A stretch of DNA of 33,102 nucleotides from Smittium mucronatum (Eukaryota; Kickxellomycota; Harpellomycetes; Harpellales; Legeriomycetaceae), in contig LSSL01007713.1 of NCBI GenBank assembly GCA_001953115.1, forward strand, positions 1 through 33,102, in the 5' to 3' direction. How positions within the stretch are numbered: the stretch's first letter is position 1; every line of letters begins with the position of its first letter. Below, in pieces: positions 1 to 14,383 of the stretch. The notes under the pieces are model-generated. The model did not search any database and was not told where the DNA came from. It worked only from the letters and a program-made list of their open reading frames with translations. The position numbers were made by a program, and so were the translations under genes.

Positions 1-3000
1 TTAAAGAAATTTTAAAAGTTTAATGTTTGTAAAGAAATATTTTATTGAACTTAATTTTGAAAATTATACTTTTTAGGCTGTATTTATGGAGTATATTTAT
101 TTGGAAATGAAAAAAAATTATTTAAAAATTCGGGTTAAAATATTTCATACAATTTGCTTTTAAAGACAGAGTTTGAGTATGATAAATATTTATAGATAGA
201 AAAAACTAGAAAAGGGATTATTTAATCATTTTTATTAACAATTTTTATGAAATTAAAAATATGGTCTTTAATAATTATAAATTTGTCAAAAATTAGATTA
301 AAAATAATTATAAGTACTTTATTTATCTATTATTGTCATTAAATGGGGACTGGAAGCCTAGAAATAATCGAAATTATTAATTAAATATTATTAGATCTTA
401 TAATTTAAGTGATCTATCATCTATCATCTATTATTAATAAAAGAAAATAAGGTTCCCAAGAAGAAAATCCATTAAATTGTGCTTTTTAAAAATTAAAAAG
501 ATATTAGATAAGTTAAAAAGTATTAAATAGCTAATATAAAAGGTAATAGCATCTAAAAACTCAATGATAAAAAAATTAAATGATTTTTTTCCCGAATATA
601 ATAAATAAATTTTAGACTTTTTTATTTTTTATAAAGAATTTTATTTTGCAATAAAAAAAATCATTAAAAAAAATAATATATTTTTTAGTAGCTTTCACAA
701 TGGAAATAAATATAGACAAAAAACATGATTTTGGGCAAAAAAATTTTTTTATGATACGCATTTTTTAATATTTATCCTTAATTTAAAAACTTAGATGTTT
801 TTAGTATCTATTGATAGGATAAATTATTAAATAAGTTATAAAAATTATCAGCTACTTTGGAAAAAATACCCTATATTTCTGCATTAATTTGATTTTCCGT
901 TTCGAAAAACTGAAGATAAATAATTTTTTATATTTTATAACGAAGATTTTATAAAAAAATATTTTTGATACATCTTTTTTAATAATAATGTTCTGATTTA
1001 ATATCAAATAGCTATCTTAAAAATAAATTTTTTATTTGATGGTTTATTTAAAAATCAAAATATTGAAATTTTAAATCTTTTAAAAAAATATAAAGGAAAT
1101 ATGAGTTAGGATATTTGAATATATGTATAAAAATTTCTTTCGGATTTTTTTCCGAAATTAAATTATTTTTATCAGAAATAAAATTTTATATGAAAAATTT
1201 TTCTTTTGAAAATTCTCACAGATCTGAAACTTATTTACTAATGAAATTAATATTATTTTAATTATTTTTTTTTTTAAAGATGAAATTTATAAATGCACGT
1301 CACTTTTTTCCTAAGAGTTACTTAAAAAAGTCGATTAAAATCTGATCGGGTGATGAATTTCCAAGTCATTATAAAAAATAGCGAAAAATAAAACCTTTTT
1401 TGGATCCAAATTAATTTTAATTTGCCTTTTTCTGATTTATTAAATTTTAACTTTTTTTCCACCAATTTCCATAATTTTAAGCTTCAATGATGGATTAAAT
1501 AGTGAAATAATACAATATTAGAGGTGATTTAGTAACTTTTCTTCGTTATCAATTCTAAAAAAAATCAATATAGAAGTTAAAAATTATAATAAATATGCTG
1601 TAAACGATAGATTATTAAGTTAAATAGAGACACCATTTACAAAAAAATATGGAGGAAAAAAATATATTTGACGAAAATAAGACAATGGAAATTCTTATTT
1701 AAAGAGATGAAAAACAAAGATAAAATCAAGTTTTATAAATCAATGAACGAAAAATTTGATCATCAGCTAGAAAAAGGTTATTTATGTTTAAAAAATCATA
1801 TTATTGAACCCAAATGAAATTCTTCAGATATAATATTTCTAATAAGCAGAGACAGTCTTGAGAAAAATTTAATATTGTACAAAAAAAATATCCAGTATTT
1901 GTTATATCCTAAATATATGTAAATTAATATCCAAAAAAGTTAGAAAAAATATATATTATAATAGTAATAGATGTAATTTTCGATATTTTTAGTGGAAAAA
2001 GGTGTATAATAAGTAAAAAAAGAAGAAAATATAGATATCACCAGCATTACATTATCCTCTAAAATGGATTCGAATGCAGAACCCCCCACCCCCTCAACTC
2101 ACAATTATATTTCTAACTAATTAAACTTATAAAACTAACAAGTTCCATGTGTATTCAACAGTGTTTTATAATTTGAGTTTGTCAAAAAAATTCTACTCAT
2201 GCTTCTGAAATTTGAAACAGGAATATTATAAATGTGATCTTAAAAACAATAGAGAACTATTTAGAAATTTTTAAGGTCAGAAAAATGATCCCGAATGTTA
2301 TAAAAATTAATTTAATGACACCTCTAAAAAATATTTCCAAGAAATAGAAAGCAAATTTTACTTATATTAATAAATAAAAACTTCAAATTAAAAATGGAAA
2401 CAGAAAAATAAAATTTCTCAGAGTAAGAATTTGAAGAAATCATTAATTTGTGGCTAATTTGATGTAAAATAGAAAATATTCAATTTATAAAAGCAATATT
2501 TTGGTTCTTATCAAAAATTTATTGATAAGTTTATTTTACGTAAAGAATTTTTTTTTCTTTAAGTAGATTGAAAATCACATGAATAATTGAAAAAATAACA
2601 ATTCTATATCAGAAGGTGTGCATTTAATACCAAAAAAAAACTCCCCACAAGCTTCAGCTAAATATTTTAACCAATTCCATGAAAAGAACTAGAATAAAGA
2701 CAATTTAGGTATATAAAATTAATAAAAATGGCCCCGTATTATATTTAATTGATCTTTTTTATGATACAGTATATAAAGCAGCTTTTTTACTGTAAGAAAA
2801 ATAGAAACGAACCATCAAATTTATTTAAAAAAATAAGTGTATGATTAAGCGCCTCAACTTGCAAATATTTTGGAATAACCGTGGATTTTTCATGTGTGCA
2901 GATAAAAAAACACTATAATAAAGTATTTTTTTAAATAGATAAATTTTGAGTTTTTAAACCGAAAGATACTGTTATTATTTTAGATTTAATAAACTTATAT

Positions 3001-6000
3001 TTAATTGAAAAAATATATAATTATTAAAACAAGATCTATATTAAAATTATTTAAAAAAATCTGAGCTCTTATAGATTATGAATTAAAAAAATTTTAAAAG
3101 ATTTTTGGATTTTATAAATCCAAAACCTCTATCTCATAATCCTTCTATTATTCATACGAAAAATCAAAGATGATTTTTTAAAAAAACAATAGTGGCGTTA
3201 TTTTATACCGAAAAAATCCATCAAATTTTGAAAAATTTCACAACCCTCTAGAAAAAAGATGTATATAATGATGAAATAAAGCTCATAAAGTTTATACTAC
3301 ACCACCAAAATGAGGGATAATATAGGCAATATTTTACATTTATATTAATCTAAAAAGAAAATATCTAAAAATATCTAAAAATATATAATTTTATAATAAA
3401 TTTAATATTATTACTTAATTACCTTGGTTAAAGTCTATAATTTTGAATAATAACTTATTTAAAAGGTAATAGTATATTAATATAAGAAATTTTTAGAATA
3501 AAAATATGTTTAAAGCTTTTATGGTTCCACAATAAAAACGTGCTTTTGAATAAAATAAAAAAAAGTATGTATGATTAGTTTATAAAATTTAAATTATAAA
3601 AATTGGGTTAATATTTTTTAGGTTATATTTTAAAATTTATTGCTTTTGCTCTGATTCTACTTTAGAAGAGCCAAGTGTATTTATTTTATACAAATATAAA
3701 AGACTATTCAGCTAATATTTTTTGGATAATTTGAAATTATTTCGGTTCAAAAAAAAGAATTAGATAAATATTTAATATACTAAATTTATTGCTGAAAATT
3801 TAACGAGTATTGCTTTAAGGAGTCAAAATTTGTTTAAAATGAGTAAAAAAAATTAAATTTTGATGTAAAAATAAAGTTTAAAGAAAAGAAAGATGTTATG
3901 TAAGTTGGGACCTAATTATATATAGATCTGAGTTGATAATAGACATTATTATACTTTGATTCGTTAAAACTTGTTGAAAACTAACTAGAACAATATAACA
4001 CTTTCTAATCCAGTAAGACAGCTTTTTAGCCGTAATAGGGATTAGATTTAAATATTGATATTAGGAATAGATTTAAATCGTAAATATTTAAAAAAATTCT
4101 GATCTGAATTTTTATAGATTGGGAATATTGGGGTTTTCAAGTTACGAGGGTTAGAAGTAGAAATAATTAGAAAATTGTTAAAATGAGGTCAAATTTTTTT
4201 TAAAGCTGGAAATATTTGTGGTAGAGTTGGTTTGAATTTTTTATTGATTTTTAATGGAGTAATAACATAAATGATATGAAAATAAAAAAAATAATAGGTT
4301 TTTAAAAGAAAAATCAAGCATTAAGAAATATCTAGGATCTAGCATAGAGCAAATAAACAGTTAAGATTTTGAAAATAAAAATTTACGTGTTTTTAATAGA
4401 GTTATTAAATAACTAAATAATTAAATAATTTTTACATATGAAACTGCTAATAAATCGGAGTTTAGAAATACTTGAGAAATAAACTGGTGTGGAGTTTGAT
4501 AGATAAGTTTTATATAATGCAAAGTTTCTAATTAGTGGCTCATTTATGAAATATCTATCCAAAAAAATGAATTTTAATATCTATAATAAAATCAAATGTA
4601 AAAAAAAAGGATTTAATTTGCACTAGGTTGCAATTTATAACCGACCTCCAAATTTTACATAGTATTAGATATTTCATCACATCTCATTTCAGCCAAAATA
4701 ACAACACTTTTAACTAAATAAAAAATAGTTTTGATTTTATTTTAAATACATGTAATATTTTTTGATAATAAAATTTTTATTTTATTCTTTCTGGTTAATT
4801 TTATTAATCCTTATAGTAAAGCTTAATCACAAAAAAACGTGGATTTAATAGTTTTTAATAATTTATGTTGGAGGTTTTTTTATTCGGTTGTTAAAATTTT
4901 CATTTATGAAAAAAAATATCAGTTTTTTTTTAAATTATTTTATTGGCAGGGTTGAGATTATTGAAAAATGTAGAAAGTTACCATTTGAAATTTTTCTATA
5001 AAAATTTTACTATTTTGCTGTTTTGGAATGTGATTCTAAATAAAAAAAATAAATTTATTGAATGATTTAAAATTGGTTTTAAGAATACAAATTTCGATTA
5101 AAATTTTGTTGGAAGTTTAATAGAAATGATATGTTTCATAGTTTTTATCGATATATTGATGATAGAGTTTTATTATAGATAATGAATTATGAAGTGAAAA
5201 AATGTTTAATCTCGAAAAAAATATCATATTTACCCCAATTTTATTCTTATCCAGATATTTCACTTTTCATTGGGCAGTTTTATACAATTGAAAAATTGAA
5301 GTAAATAATAGAAATTAATATGAATAATAATTTAGCAAGTCATTTAGAAAAATCAAAACTTTCTATTTCTCAATATTTCTATTTTTTTAATTCATATTAT
5401 TCGCCAAAAAATGCGCTATTAAAAATTAATAAAAGTTTCCGAAACTTTTTTAAAATTAAACAAAATAAACTGGATTATTTTTGTAGATTCTATTAATGAA
5501 TACCCGCAGAAAAATACTTAATAATACACAAACTGTACAAAATCCAAATTAATTTATTTATTAATCGGATTAATTCATATAAATCTACAATAATCAATGA
5601 TATTAAAATTAAATAATACTTTTTTCTTTTTTTTCAAAATTAAGATTTTCGATTGGATATATATGATTAATTAACTGAATAATATTTGATAAAAAGTCAA
5701 AAATCAAACCCGTATAATACATATCAGACCAGGTATTTCCAATAAATATTTAAATATATTATAATAAATATTTAATAATATTACAATCAATATCTAGAAT
5801 ATAAGGATTGAATGTTGCATATGAGGATTTTAGACCAGCAAAACTTTTATTCTTACTATCAAACGAAATTTGAAATTGTGTTTATAGAATAAAATTGAAT
5901 TTTTCTTATAGTATTATGTTTTAAATAATACTAATAATTGCCGCACTGGATGGAATACTTCTAGAATAAAATAATTAAAACATAATTATTTGATTTTGAA

Positions 6001-9000
6001 ATTTATTTATATCAAAAATAATATAAACATATTCCGCATATACAGGTATTAAATTTTAAATACCGTCTGAAATCGTAGATTTTTAAATTGTTTTATTATT
6101 TATACAAATGTTTGTAAAGTGCTTTTGATAAAATTTAAATTTACATTAAGATTAATCAAATTACAAAAAGTGAAAATTTTAGTAATTAAGCTAATTTTTA
6201 TATATTTAGGATAATTTAAAAATTAAAATTTTCTAACTTTTCCGAAACATTAATCGTTCTTTAAACACCTTATTTATTTGAATCTAAGATGTATATATCT
6301 ATGAAAAAAGCGAAATAATATCAAAATTTTAAAATTTAATCGATGTTTTTAGATTTTTTTACTACTATTTAAACACTTTTACAAATTAACAAAAAATTCA
6401 AAATTTGTGGATAAATGTATCAGATATTGCTTTTAAATATTTATTTTAAAGTTATAGCTACAGCTTCCATACACAATAAGATTTATTGAAATCAAAAAAA
6501 ACTATGTGTTATTTTCCATAAGATAAAAATATATAAAATAAAAATAAGCCGTGAAAAAAAGAATTTAATTAGTTTAAAAGAGTTTATATGCTAATTAATA
6601 TTCTATATCTTGCAAAAAGTAACCAGTTTTATATTGATATATATAATGTTAGTTATTAATGTTAAAATTAAACCTACTATAAACTGTAAATCTGTTGATA
6701 CAAAAATTTGCAACTACTCCTACAAAAACATTCAAAATTAACTTAATTTTTATCTTATTTAATTTTTTTTATTTTATGTTAAGAAAATAAATTATTATTT
6801 TATTGAGATATCAAATAAAGAGGTCATCGAAAAATTATCACTTTAAATTATAACCTCATACCATCTCGTAGTTTTTTTTCTTTATAATTATTTCATGAAC
6901 TATATCTGAAATTTAAAATAATGTCCACTGTACAATATATAATCATCTTTAATTTATGAAATATTTCTAGCATCCCAATCAATTTATTAAGTATTTTAAA
7001 ATATAAACATATAAACACATAAAAATATAAAAATTAAAATAAATAATAAAATTAAAAATAGTCAATATATATATATTACTTTAACCCCCCCCCCTCACCC
7101 TTTTTTATCCTCTTTATTTTAGAATCTTTGTTTCTTCATCACCTTATTGATCAAAAATACAGTTTTACTCAATTCTTTAGGATGAAAATAAGTTGTCAAT
7201 ATATAATCATAAACTATTTCCAATAAAATTATCTGGAATAAAATTAATCTGCTGAGTGGTATTAAGTTGAGCTATATTTTTAAACAAAGAAAAATAAAAT
7301 GATATTATTTTTTGGGGATTATAAAAAACGAAATATAGATATAGATTCAATTTTTTTCTTTTTTACTAGAACTTTATTTTTATGAATAAAATTTTAATAT
7401 TTTCCTAGTGAAAATTTTATAGTAGATTATCTATTTATTAATTTGAAAAGTATGACTATAAGTTGAAAAAAATTGTCGAGACCTGCTCATATTAAATTTT
7501 AATTGAACTTTCATTTGCAAATTTTAAAAATTTTATGCAAAAAGTCATCTGGAACGTTTATTTTAAGCTCTTATGATAATTTATCTTTAATAAAACTCTT
7601 TATTTTATAAAATTTAAAATCACCTCAATAGATATGTTTTTATAATCATTGATTCTTCTAAAAAACTTACATTTTTTCTTGAAATTCCATAAAAAAATTT
7701 TATATATGCTTTTTTTTCAAAAATATTCACTGAATTTATTATCTATTGAATTGATGTTTTTTAATACTTATATGCTCTGTTTTAACTTTGGACCATTGGA
7801 TTCATAAAATTATAAATATATCTGTACTATCTCTATAATATCAAAGAAGACTATGGATTTACATAATTATTTATAAAAAATATTATGGCCATCCAACCTC
7901 CTTTCCAGTAAAAAAAAATTCACTACGATTAATTCACCATATTTAATAGAATCTGATGGATTTTGAGTTCCGAAAATCATCTAGGTGGATTTTGTAGTAT
8001 AATATTTAACCCTTGGTATCGATTTATTTCCTCTAATAATTGGGGCTCGTGTTTTAGATATTTCAGATCCGATTTTTTCAAAAAGACCACCGTATACTTT
8101 TTACTGCTTAATAAAATATACTATATGAGCTCCATCAAAACCATCAATTCTGAACTACGCTGAAGATTTTTTAGAAATCACATTTTATTTTTTATATATC
8201 GATATACGGGATGAAATTTTATTTAAAAATAAATCTGTAATATGGATCGAAAATGCACACTTTCCATCATGTATCGCTACTCCCCTTGTTTTCGCTCAAT
8301 ATATATTGATTCCCCTTGCTTAAAACAAGCAAAAAGATCCATTTATTAAAAATACTGTACAATATTTTATCAGTGCCACATACATATGATATTATAAAAT
8401 TACTAATTGTATAAGTTTTCATAAATTTCTCAATATAAATATATTTTTTTTGAAATAAAATACAATCAGTTATTATTATTTAGCTTTTTTTACGTTTGTG
8501 CCAAAAATATCGAAATATTTGAGGTTTTAAAGAGGGTTTTTATACATGGAAGTAGCATAATGGAATTTCTACGTCAAATACTAATCATTATTATTGTTTT
8601 ATGTTTTGAATAATTTTTACAAGGAAAATAACAACAAAAAAAATATTAACGTTTTTCGGAGATTAGAGGAACAAGTCAACCATTTTTAAGATTTTTTCTA
8701 TAAATACCTAATTACAATCGTTAAAAGCAAAAAAAACTAAAAAAAAAACAAAGTACCAGAACGTTATTACTTTTTTAATCATAGATAATTTTTACTTGCA
8801 TAACCAAATTAAAGTATAATAAGTAGACAGATCAGTTAAATACTATATTTCCAGTAAAAAATCATCTGAGAAAAAAGGTGGGAAGGTTTCTTTTGGGGTA
8901 TAATTTTTTCTCAGAATGAGTCTCTGAAGAGTTCCTCAGTCAAATTAACTATTTTACAGTTCGAAAACCCGATATATTAAATTACCCTCCCAATTTATTA

Positions 9001-10544
9001 AAAAGTAAATATTTTTATCAATTAGGTGATCAGAATAATAAAATTATCTTTGGGAAATAGTTTTTGTATCACACCTTTTTTAAACTCAGCCTAATAAGAT
9101 TACTTGCACAAACGTAATAAATCTCGAATAAATCTTCTTTTGTCTTTAAAGGGTCAAAAAATAAATTCTTACGAATTTTTAAAGATATGATTATAAATAA
9201 TAACCCCGTATATTTTGCCATCACTGATATATTACTTGAAAATACAGAAAAAAGCTTATCATTTAATCCTTATTTTTTTCATCCTTCCTATATCTTTGAA
9301 TATTTTGCAGTTAAATTTTTTAACCATAATTTTTAATATGCTTTGAGTGTCCAGAATAAAATTTAGTTAATTTGAAATATTTATAAGTAAATAAGTTTAA
9401 TTTTTATAATTAAATGTTTATAAAAATACGTTAAACAATCATTTTTTTAATAAATGGAAAGTTAATGAAAAGAACAATAGTATAAATATTCATTAAACAA
9501 ATGAACTAATTACCTCACATTTTTCAGAATAAATTTTTTTAGAGTGAAATTTTATTATTAATTAATGGTCATAATAGAATTTTCTTAAAATTACATACGG
9601 GTATCAAATAATAATAATTTTTGGGTCTAATAAAATAAATGTCTTATAGGAAACATTAATAATCTTTTATACGATTTTTTTTTTCAGAAATGAAAAAAAA
9701 GATTTATTTGGTGTTAAATGAGTAAGTTATGTAATTTACTTAATATAAAGTGGATTAAGATACTGAATTATTTTATTATGAATAATAATTAAAATCAGAA
9801 AATCTTTCAAATTATTTAATTGTTATAGTGTCCTTGTTTAAGGTACAGTTATAAAAATTTTATAAATAAAAAAAGTAAAAACATATTTTTTTGCAAGAAC
9901 TTGGTAGTATTTAAAATAAGTAAAATTTTAATCATTTTAAAAAAAGACATGCTGTTTTTTACTTAGATTTTCTATTAAAATTTTATATCTCTATTAAAAT
10001 TTTTTAGAATTATCTGAACACAAAATTTTTTATCTTAATTTTATCTATTTTATAATCTAATTCCAGTTTCAGATAGGCAAAATACAGACTTGTTATAATT
10101 GTTATCATTGGTTTGAAAAATTATATTTCACCATCAATTAACTGCTCTTTTTAAATCCAATAAGAGATAAGTGGTAGATTTAAATTTAGTCATAAAAATA
10201 GATCTAAAATAAATTTTCAGAGTCGATAATTTACCTAGTAGTTGGCAAATTTTTTTTTTTTTGAAAAAAACTAAATGAATTAATTGCAAATTTTAATTCT
10301 CTTTAAGATATCTATCAATTAATTTAATTGGTTAATATATAACACTCATAATATTCATTCTATTAGAAAAGAGATAATAAATTTTTATTAATTTCGAAAT
10401 TTTGCTTATCTTATTTAAATGAAGTTAGTTTTACCCAATATATTCTCCAAATCAATAAAATTGAACAAAATATTTTCTGTGGTTTATTTGGTTATAGCTT
10501 AATAAAATATCCGTAATTGAAGGTAAATACATAATATATATGTG

Positions 10545-10612
10545 TGTGGAAGTGTCCTACACTCCGGATTATTTTGGGGACTCATCGTGCAAGCTGTGCC
10601 AACAACACATTT
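10545..10612 (-). other. GC-rich island, possible decayed cysteine-rich coding fragment
   Basis: This is a patch near 50% G+C inside sequence of about 15% G+C. On the minus strand one frame reads about 25 codons without a stop and contains a peptide like CVVGTACTMSPQNNPECR, whose Cys spacing recalls small extracellular or chitin-binding modules of fungi. No start codon, flanking exon or splice sites could be found, so it is at best a relic. The resemblance is an impression, not a domain match. Confidence 0.2.
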
Positions 10613-11559
10613 ATCGAAAACTTATTTATTAGTTTAAGATTATTATTATAGAAGTTATAATTACAATAAACTATAAAAAATTTCCAAGTAATTGCATTAT
10701 AAGTAGTAAATAAATGGTAAGAAATGTTGGATTATCAATACCTTAAGAATTTTTAAGGATTAAATTGGGAGTGAAATAATTCTAAAAAGCCCACACTTTT
10801 TCTTGGGTCTTTACTTGAGAGTTTTATACCTTTCTTGATACAATTTATTGGTATTTTATGTATTATAAGCACAATGAAACTCTTGAACTGTTTCATACAA
10901 AGGATAATTATCTTACTATTTGGATTTAGAAAGTCATAAAGTTTGAAAATACTTTGATTTATACTGGTTTGCTTAATACAATAATATTTATATTATGAAT
11001 GATTAGATCTGTAAAGAGAATATGCCTTTGATTTAAAGACATATGCTAAATCCATTCCATATATATATCAAATAGATAATAATTTTAATATTTTAATTAG
11101 TTTGATTATTTAAACCATCATTTAAGACAGTAGAATTAATATAATCTGTAGAAATTAAATTAATTAACATATCCTACATTAATTTCTTAAAGTGCTGATT
11201 TAGAAAAAAGTGGCTTGTGTCTATTATTTATTTTAATTTATTAACACACTTTAGATTTTTTAAGATTTTCCATAAAATAGAAGCTAATCAGATGATGGAG
11301 AGCTAATAAGAATTATTTGATATATTTATAGGAAAAAAACTCAGTTGCTAAACCCTTATAGCCCAATCAAACTTTAACCCGCGTGTTTATAAAAGAATCG
11401 TAATTAAATACATTTTAAAATTGTTTTTTAGAGGTGTAGAAAGGAAAATAAATATGTAGTTGCTGATAATAGATTATTAATAACATATATTTTTCAAATT
11501 TTAATAAAAATAATGAAAAAGCACCAATTTCATTGTAATATATGTTGAATTTTCAGTGA

Positions 11560-11617
11560 CGTTCTTTCCGTCCTTCGGGTTTCTCAGTTATATACTGTGA
11601 GGGCTCATCTTCAATAA
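11560..11617 (-). other. GC-rich island, possible decayed coding fragment
   Basis: A short block of about 50% G+C stands in the AT desert. The minus strand reads a polar peptide (DEPSQYITEKPEGRKERH) followed by a stop. Nothing around it supports a gene. It could be the remnant of a retroelement or host exon protected from, or younger than, the AT drift of its surroundings. Confidence 0.15.
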
Positions 11618-12365
11618 GTTTAATATGTATAAGCTGTTATTTTATGTTTTTATGTTTTATTTTATTTTTATTTAGTAAAGATATGAGGAAATAAAACTAG
11701 AATAAAATTTAAAAGTTTATAAAGTGTAAAAATTTAAACTACGAAAAATATCGCGATCTGGGAATGTTTATTCGAGTATTATCTTATTGAAGTCGTTTTT
11801 ATTTTTATAATGAATATCAACATTATAAAAGTATCAAATTTTCTCATTTTAGTTTTCTCTTCTTATAATTTTTATAAAAAACAACAAAAGTCTGCCCTTT
11901 CTTTAACTAAGATTTTTTCTGTTTAAAAGTACATTTTTTTTCGGAGATGATACCTACTAGACTCAAACTTTTATAATTTACCATTTTATCTGATTATTAT
12001 TTATTCATTTATTTAAATGCTGTTTTCCCAAGATTTCCATGTATTTGATTACGTGTCTGAGATTTGATCGCCAATTGTGACTGTTTCAGTCCAAAAATAT
12101 TCGAAATATCAATTCGTCATAAATGAATTGGGAATCAGATGGAAATAAATTGCATTCATCAGAGTCTGGTAGGCTAGATCCTGATATTTAATCTAAACTT
12201 CCACATATATAAGTGGAATTAGAAAAAGTCACACATTAGGGTTCAAAAAATTTGAATTTAAAAATGAAAAAGTAACCTTCTATTCAAAAGTTTTTCTATT
12301 ATTATTCTTAAAAGTCTCGAAATTGGAATTTAATTTAATAATTTTTTTTTTGAGGGATTAATTTT

Positions 12366-13852
12366 AAAACTCAATAAAATATATTAAAAACACTGTTGTA
12401 TTTTTTTAAATTTTTTTGAAAGTTTTCCTATCAACTTTTGTTCCGCTGCTCTGGCAGCACCGTAACACTGGGAATTGGTCGAAAAGGGCCGTTGATCTAT
12501 TAGTACCTTCCAGTATTAACAGACGGTTGACTAAAATCCCATACGAAAATTTGTCTGTTCGCAGCTCAATTATTTGGTTGGGTTCGTCGGCTGGATCCAA
12601 CAAAAATGTTTTTTAGATCCCTCCTATCCAAATAGTTTTGCTATCTGCTCCAAACAAACTAAATTGGGAATAGAAACTCTAAAAAATTATCTAAAGTCGA
12701 TAATTTGAGCAAAAAAACCGCACAATTAAATTTCTGCGGACAGCATCCAATTCTTTCCACGCTAAAAATAGGAGCTCGATTGTATATGGCGTGTTTTTTT
12801 TTTTTTTTTGGAAAAAAATGCTAATTTTTATAATTTTTCTGCCAATGATTTTTGCGTTGGCTAGGTGTTGAACCACCCAAAGCCTGCCTATTCAATTTTT
12901 CCCTATTTCCTGGAATCCTATTTGCTGATTTGGGAACAGAGCTTGAAGTTTTATCCAACAATTAGAGTTTTTTATTCCTTGATCCAGAGCCCATTTGCGA
13001 ATAAAAAACCAAATTCTCAGGGGTCTCCATTCATCTAATGATTTATCAGTTTGAAAAATTTCACCAATCTTGCAATATTTTTTAATCCATTTTTATGTTC
13101 AGGTTACCCATGTACTCATTCGAGAGCAATAGGGGTATTTAATTAAAATGATATCCAAGTTTTAGATTTTTTTTTTTCGTATGTGGTATGCGCGCTTCCG
13201 GGCCACACTGGTTTCTAAAAGTACTGAATTTATCCCCAGTTTGCTTCTGAGTCTTTAGATAGCAATCGACTTGCCCACCCTGGAAACCAGCTTTATTGCT
13301 TTGTCTATAACACTCTTATTTGTCTGGTTTGGTATTCACTGAAATCGAGTGTCTCACCGCCATTGCAGCAAATTGGGATAAGAGCAGATCTCATAAATTT
13401 TTAATTTTATTGATATTGGAAAATCGGTCCAAGATAAAAGTCTTACCCACTAAAAAATTCATTCTGAGTCTTGGCTTTATTTTTTTTTAATTTTGGTTGA
13501 TGACTACCAATCATCATTAAATATTTACCCAAGGTACCCTCATTTTTGTAAATTTTGTAAATTTTTCCCTAAGCCGTAAATTTTTGATCTATTTTGGATC
13601 CAATTCTGAGGATTCCGTACTTTTATGGGAAATTTTTTAATTCACGAGTTTCAATCTAATATGGTACCACGTTTAAAGAATTTAGGAGTGATTCGGGTGG
13701 GTTTGCAATTACCTTCGCACCATCGGCGATTAGAAGCCCATGAATATTTTTTCCTAGTGATATTACATATACCTCCCCTCCATCCCTTCAAAGATATCTT
13801 TAATAAAAACTTTGGATAATATCGGTGATTCTTGTTGGTCTTGTCTGAAAAT
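12366..13852 (-). mobile_element. Decayed non-LTR (LINE-like) retrotransposon, copy 1
   Basis: Minus-strand translation, jumping between frames, recovers reverse-transcriptase motifs in the right order. At about 13790-13850 is RQDQQESPILSKVFIKDIF, like the RQGCPLSPILFNxFINDIF block of non-LTR RTs. At 13704-13739 is GLLIADGAKVIA, the palm motif LLFADD with the second Asp changed to Gly. At about 13590-13625 is KYGILRIGSKID, like the following KCGxMxxG motif. Downstream are ALIPICCNGGETL (13340-13390, like IPVATYGGELF), VARKRAYHT (about 13190) and TIELLFLAWKELDAVRRN (about 12730-12783, like a C-terminal ETIEHLFxxC region). The element ends with a YGI..RLLILEGTNRS peptide (12410-12560) and tail motif AAACTCAATAAAA (plus-strand sense). 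Many stops and frameshifts and the altered catalytic pair mean it is dead. The 5' limit is unclear and may reach about 14380. The RT identification is strong; the clade is not assigned. Confidence 0.8.
12367..12379 (-). repeat. Shared 3' tail motif of LINE copy 1
   Basis: The plus strand reads AAACTCAATAAAA, so the element reads TTTTATTGAGTTT at its 3' end. The identical 13-mer recurs at 14384-14396 beyond the second copy's stop codon, which fits a conserved 3' terminus used for target-primed reverse transcription. Confidence 0.5.
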
Positions 13853-14383
13853 TTGCACTTTTTTTCCTAGCTTTTTACAGCCTTAAAAACTGAAAAATTA
13901 AAGGTTTTTTTTACAAAGTTAAAAAGTTCAAAATTAATAGCTTTTAAACTAGTCGAAATTCTTCAAAAAAAAAAAAATCGAGAAAAAGCTTGTAACAGCG
14001 GTGCAGCTATTTTATAATTTTCACACGAAGTTTTAGGAGCACATCTTTGGTGTAATGAAATTCACAATTGTGGAAAACATTATAACTTTGTAATTTTATC
14101 TTACTCTGATTTATTGACTTTAGTTTTATAGGTTAAAATAGAACGGTTCGGACCGTGATTTTTACTGCATTGAAACTTGAAGAGTGCAACTTCTTGTTAT
14201 TTGGCACACTTGGCCTGGATCATTAGTACCAAGCGTCAATTTTCTATTTTTAAAGCTTAACTGTTAACCTTTGTGGGTTTAAAAATTCAAATTTGCAAAG
14301 TATACTATAAAATGGTTCATAAAATGCTATATATCAATGGCATATAGCTTTTTTATATTTTTTTTAACGAATAATTTTTTTTT
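13853..14383. other. Intergenic stretch between the two LINE 3' ends
   Basis: No intact frame is present. The segment is intermediate in G+C and contains a near-palindrome, ACGGTTCGGACCGT, around 14141-14154. It may be the badly decayed 5' part of LINE copy 1, which would place RT fingers or endonuclease sequence here, but I could not recognise a motif. Confidence 0.4.

Larger units (their letters stand above)
1..12365. other. Hyper-AT gene desert
   Basis: No gene could be supported here. Lines sampled by eye are only about 12-20% G+C, against about one third in the genes to the right, and stop codons are dense in all frames. The only open frame above 60 codons lies at 7963-8163 and resembles no protein I know. 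The sequence is mostly A/T homopolymers and short AT words. A few GC-richer patches stand out: 2081-2099, 7085-7099, 7960-8160, 8260-8330, 10545-10612, 11560-11617 and 12040-12240. They may be decayed coding or repeat remnants. Mutational decay, a centromere-like compartment, or simple intergenic drift could all produce this; the sequence alone does not decide. Confidence 0.75.

Noticed and set aside
7963..8163. 66-codon plus-strand frame in the AT desert, and a coding-like minus-strand reading of the same patch
   Set aside because: No recognisable motif, no promoter or splice context, and the minus-strand reading contains stops; too weak to call a gene.
1..12365. Mitochondrial DNA or plasmid insertion as the source of the AT-rich sequence
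   Set aside because: No mitochondrial gene, tRNA or rRNA motif was recognised in it.
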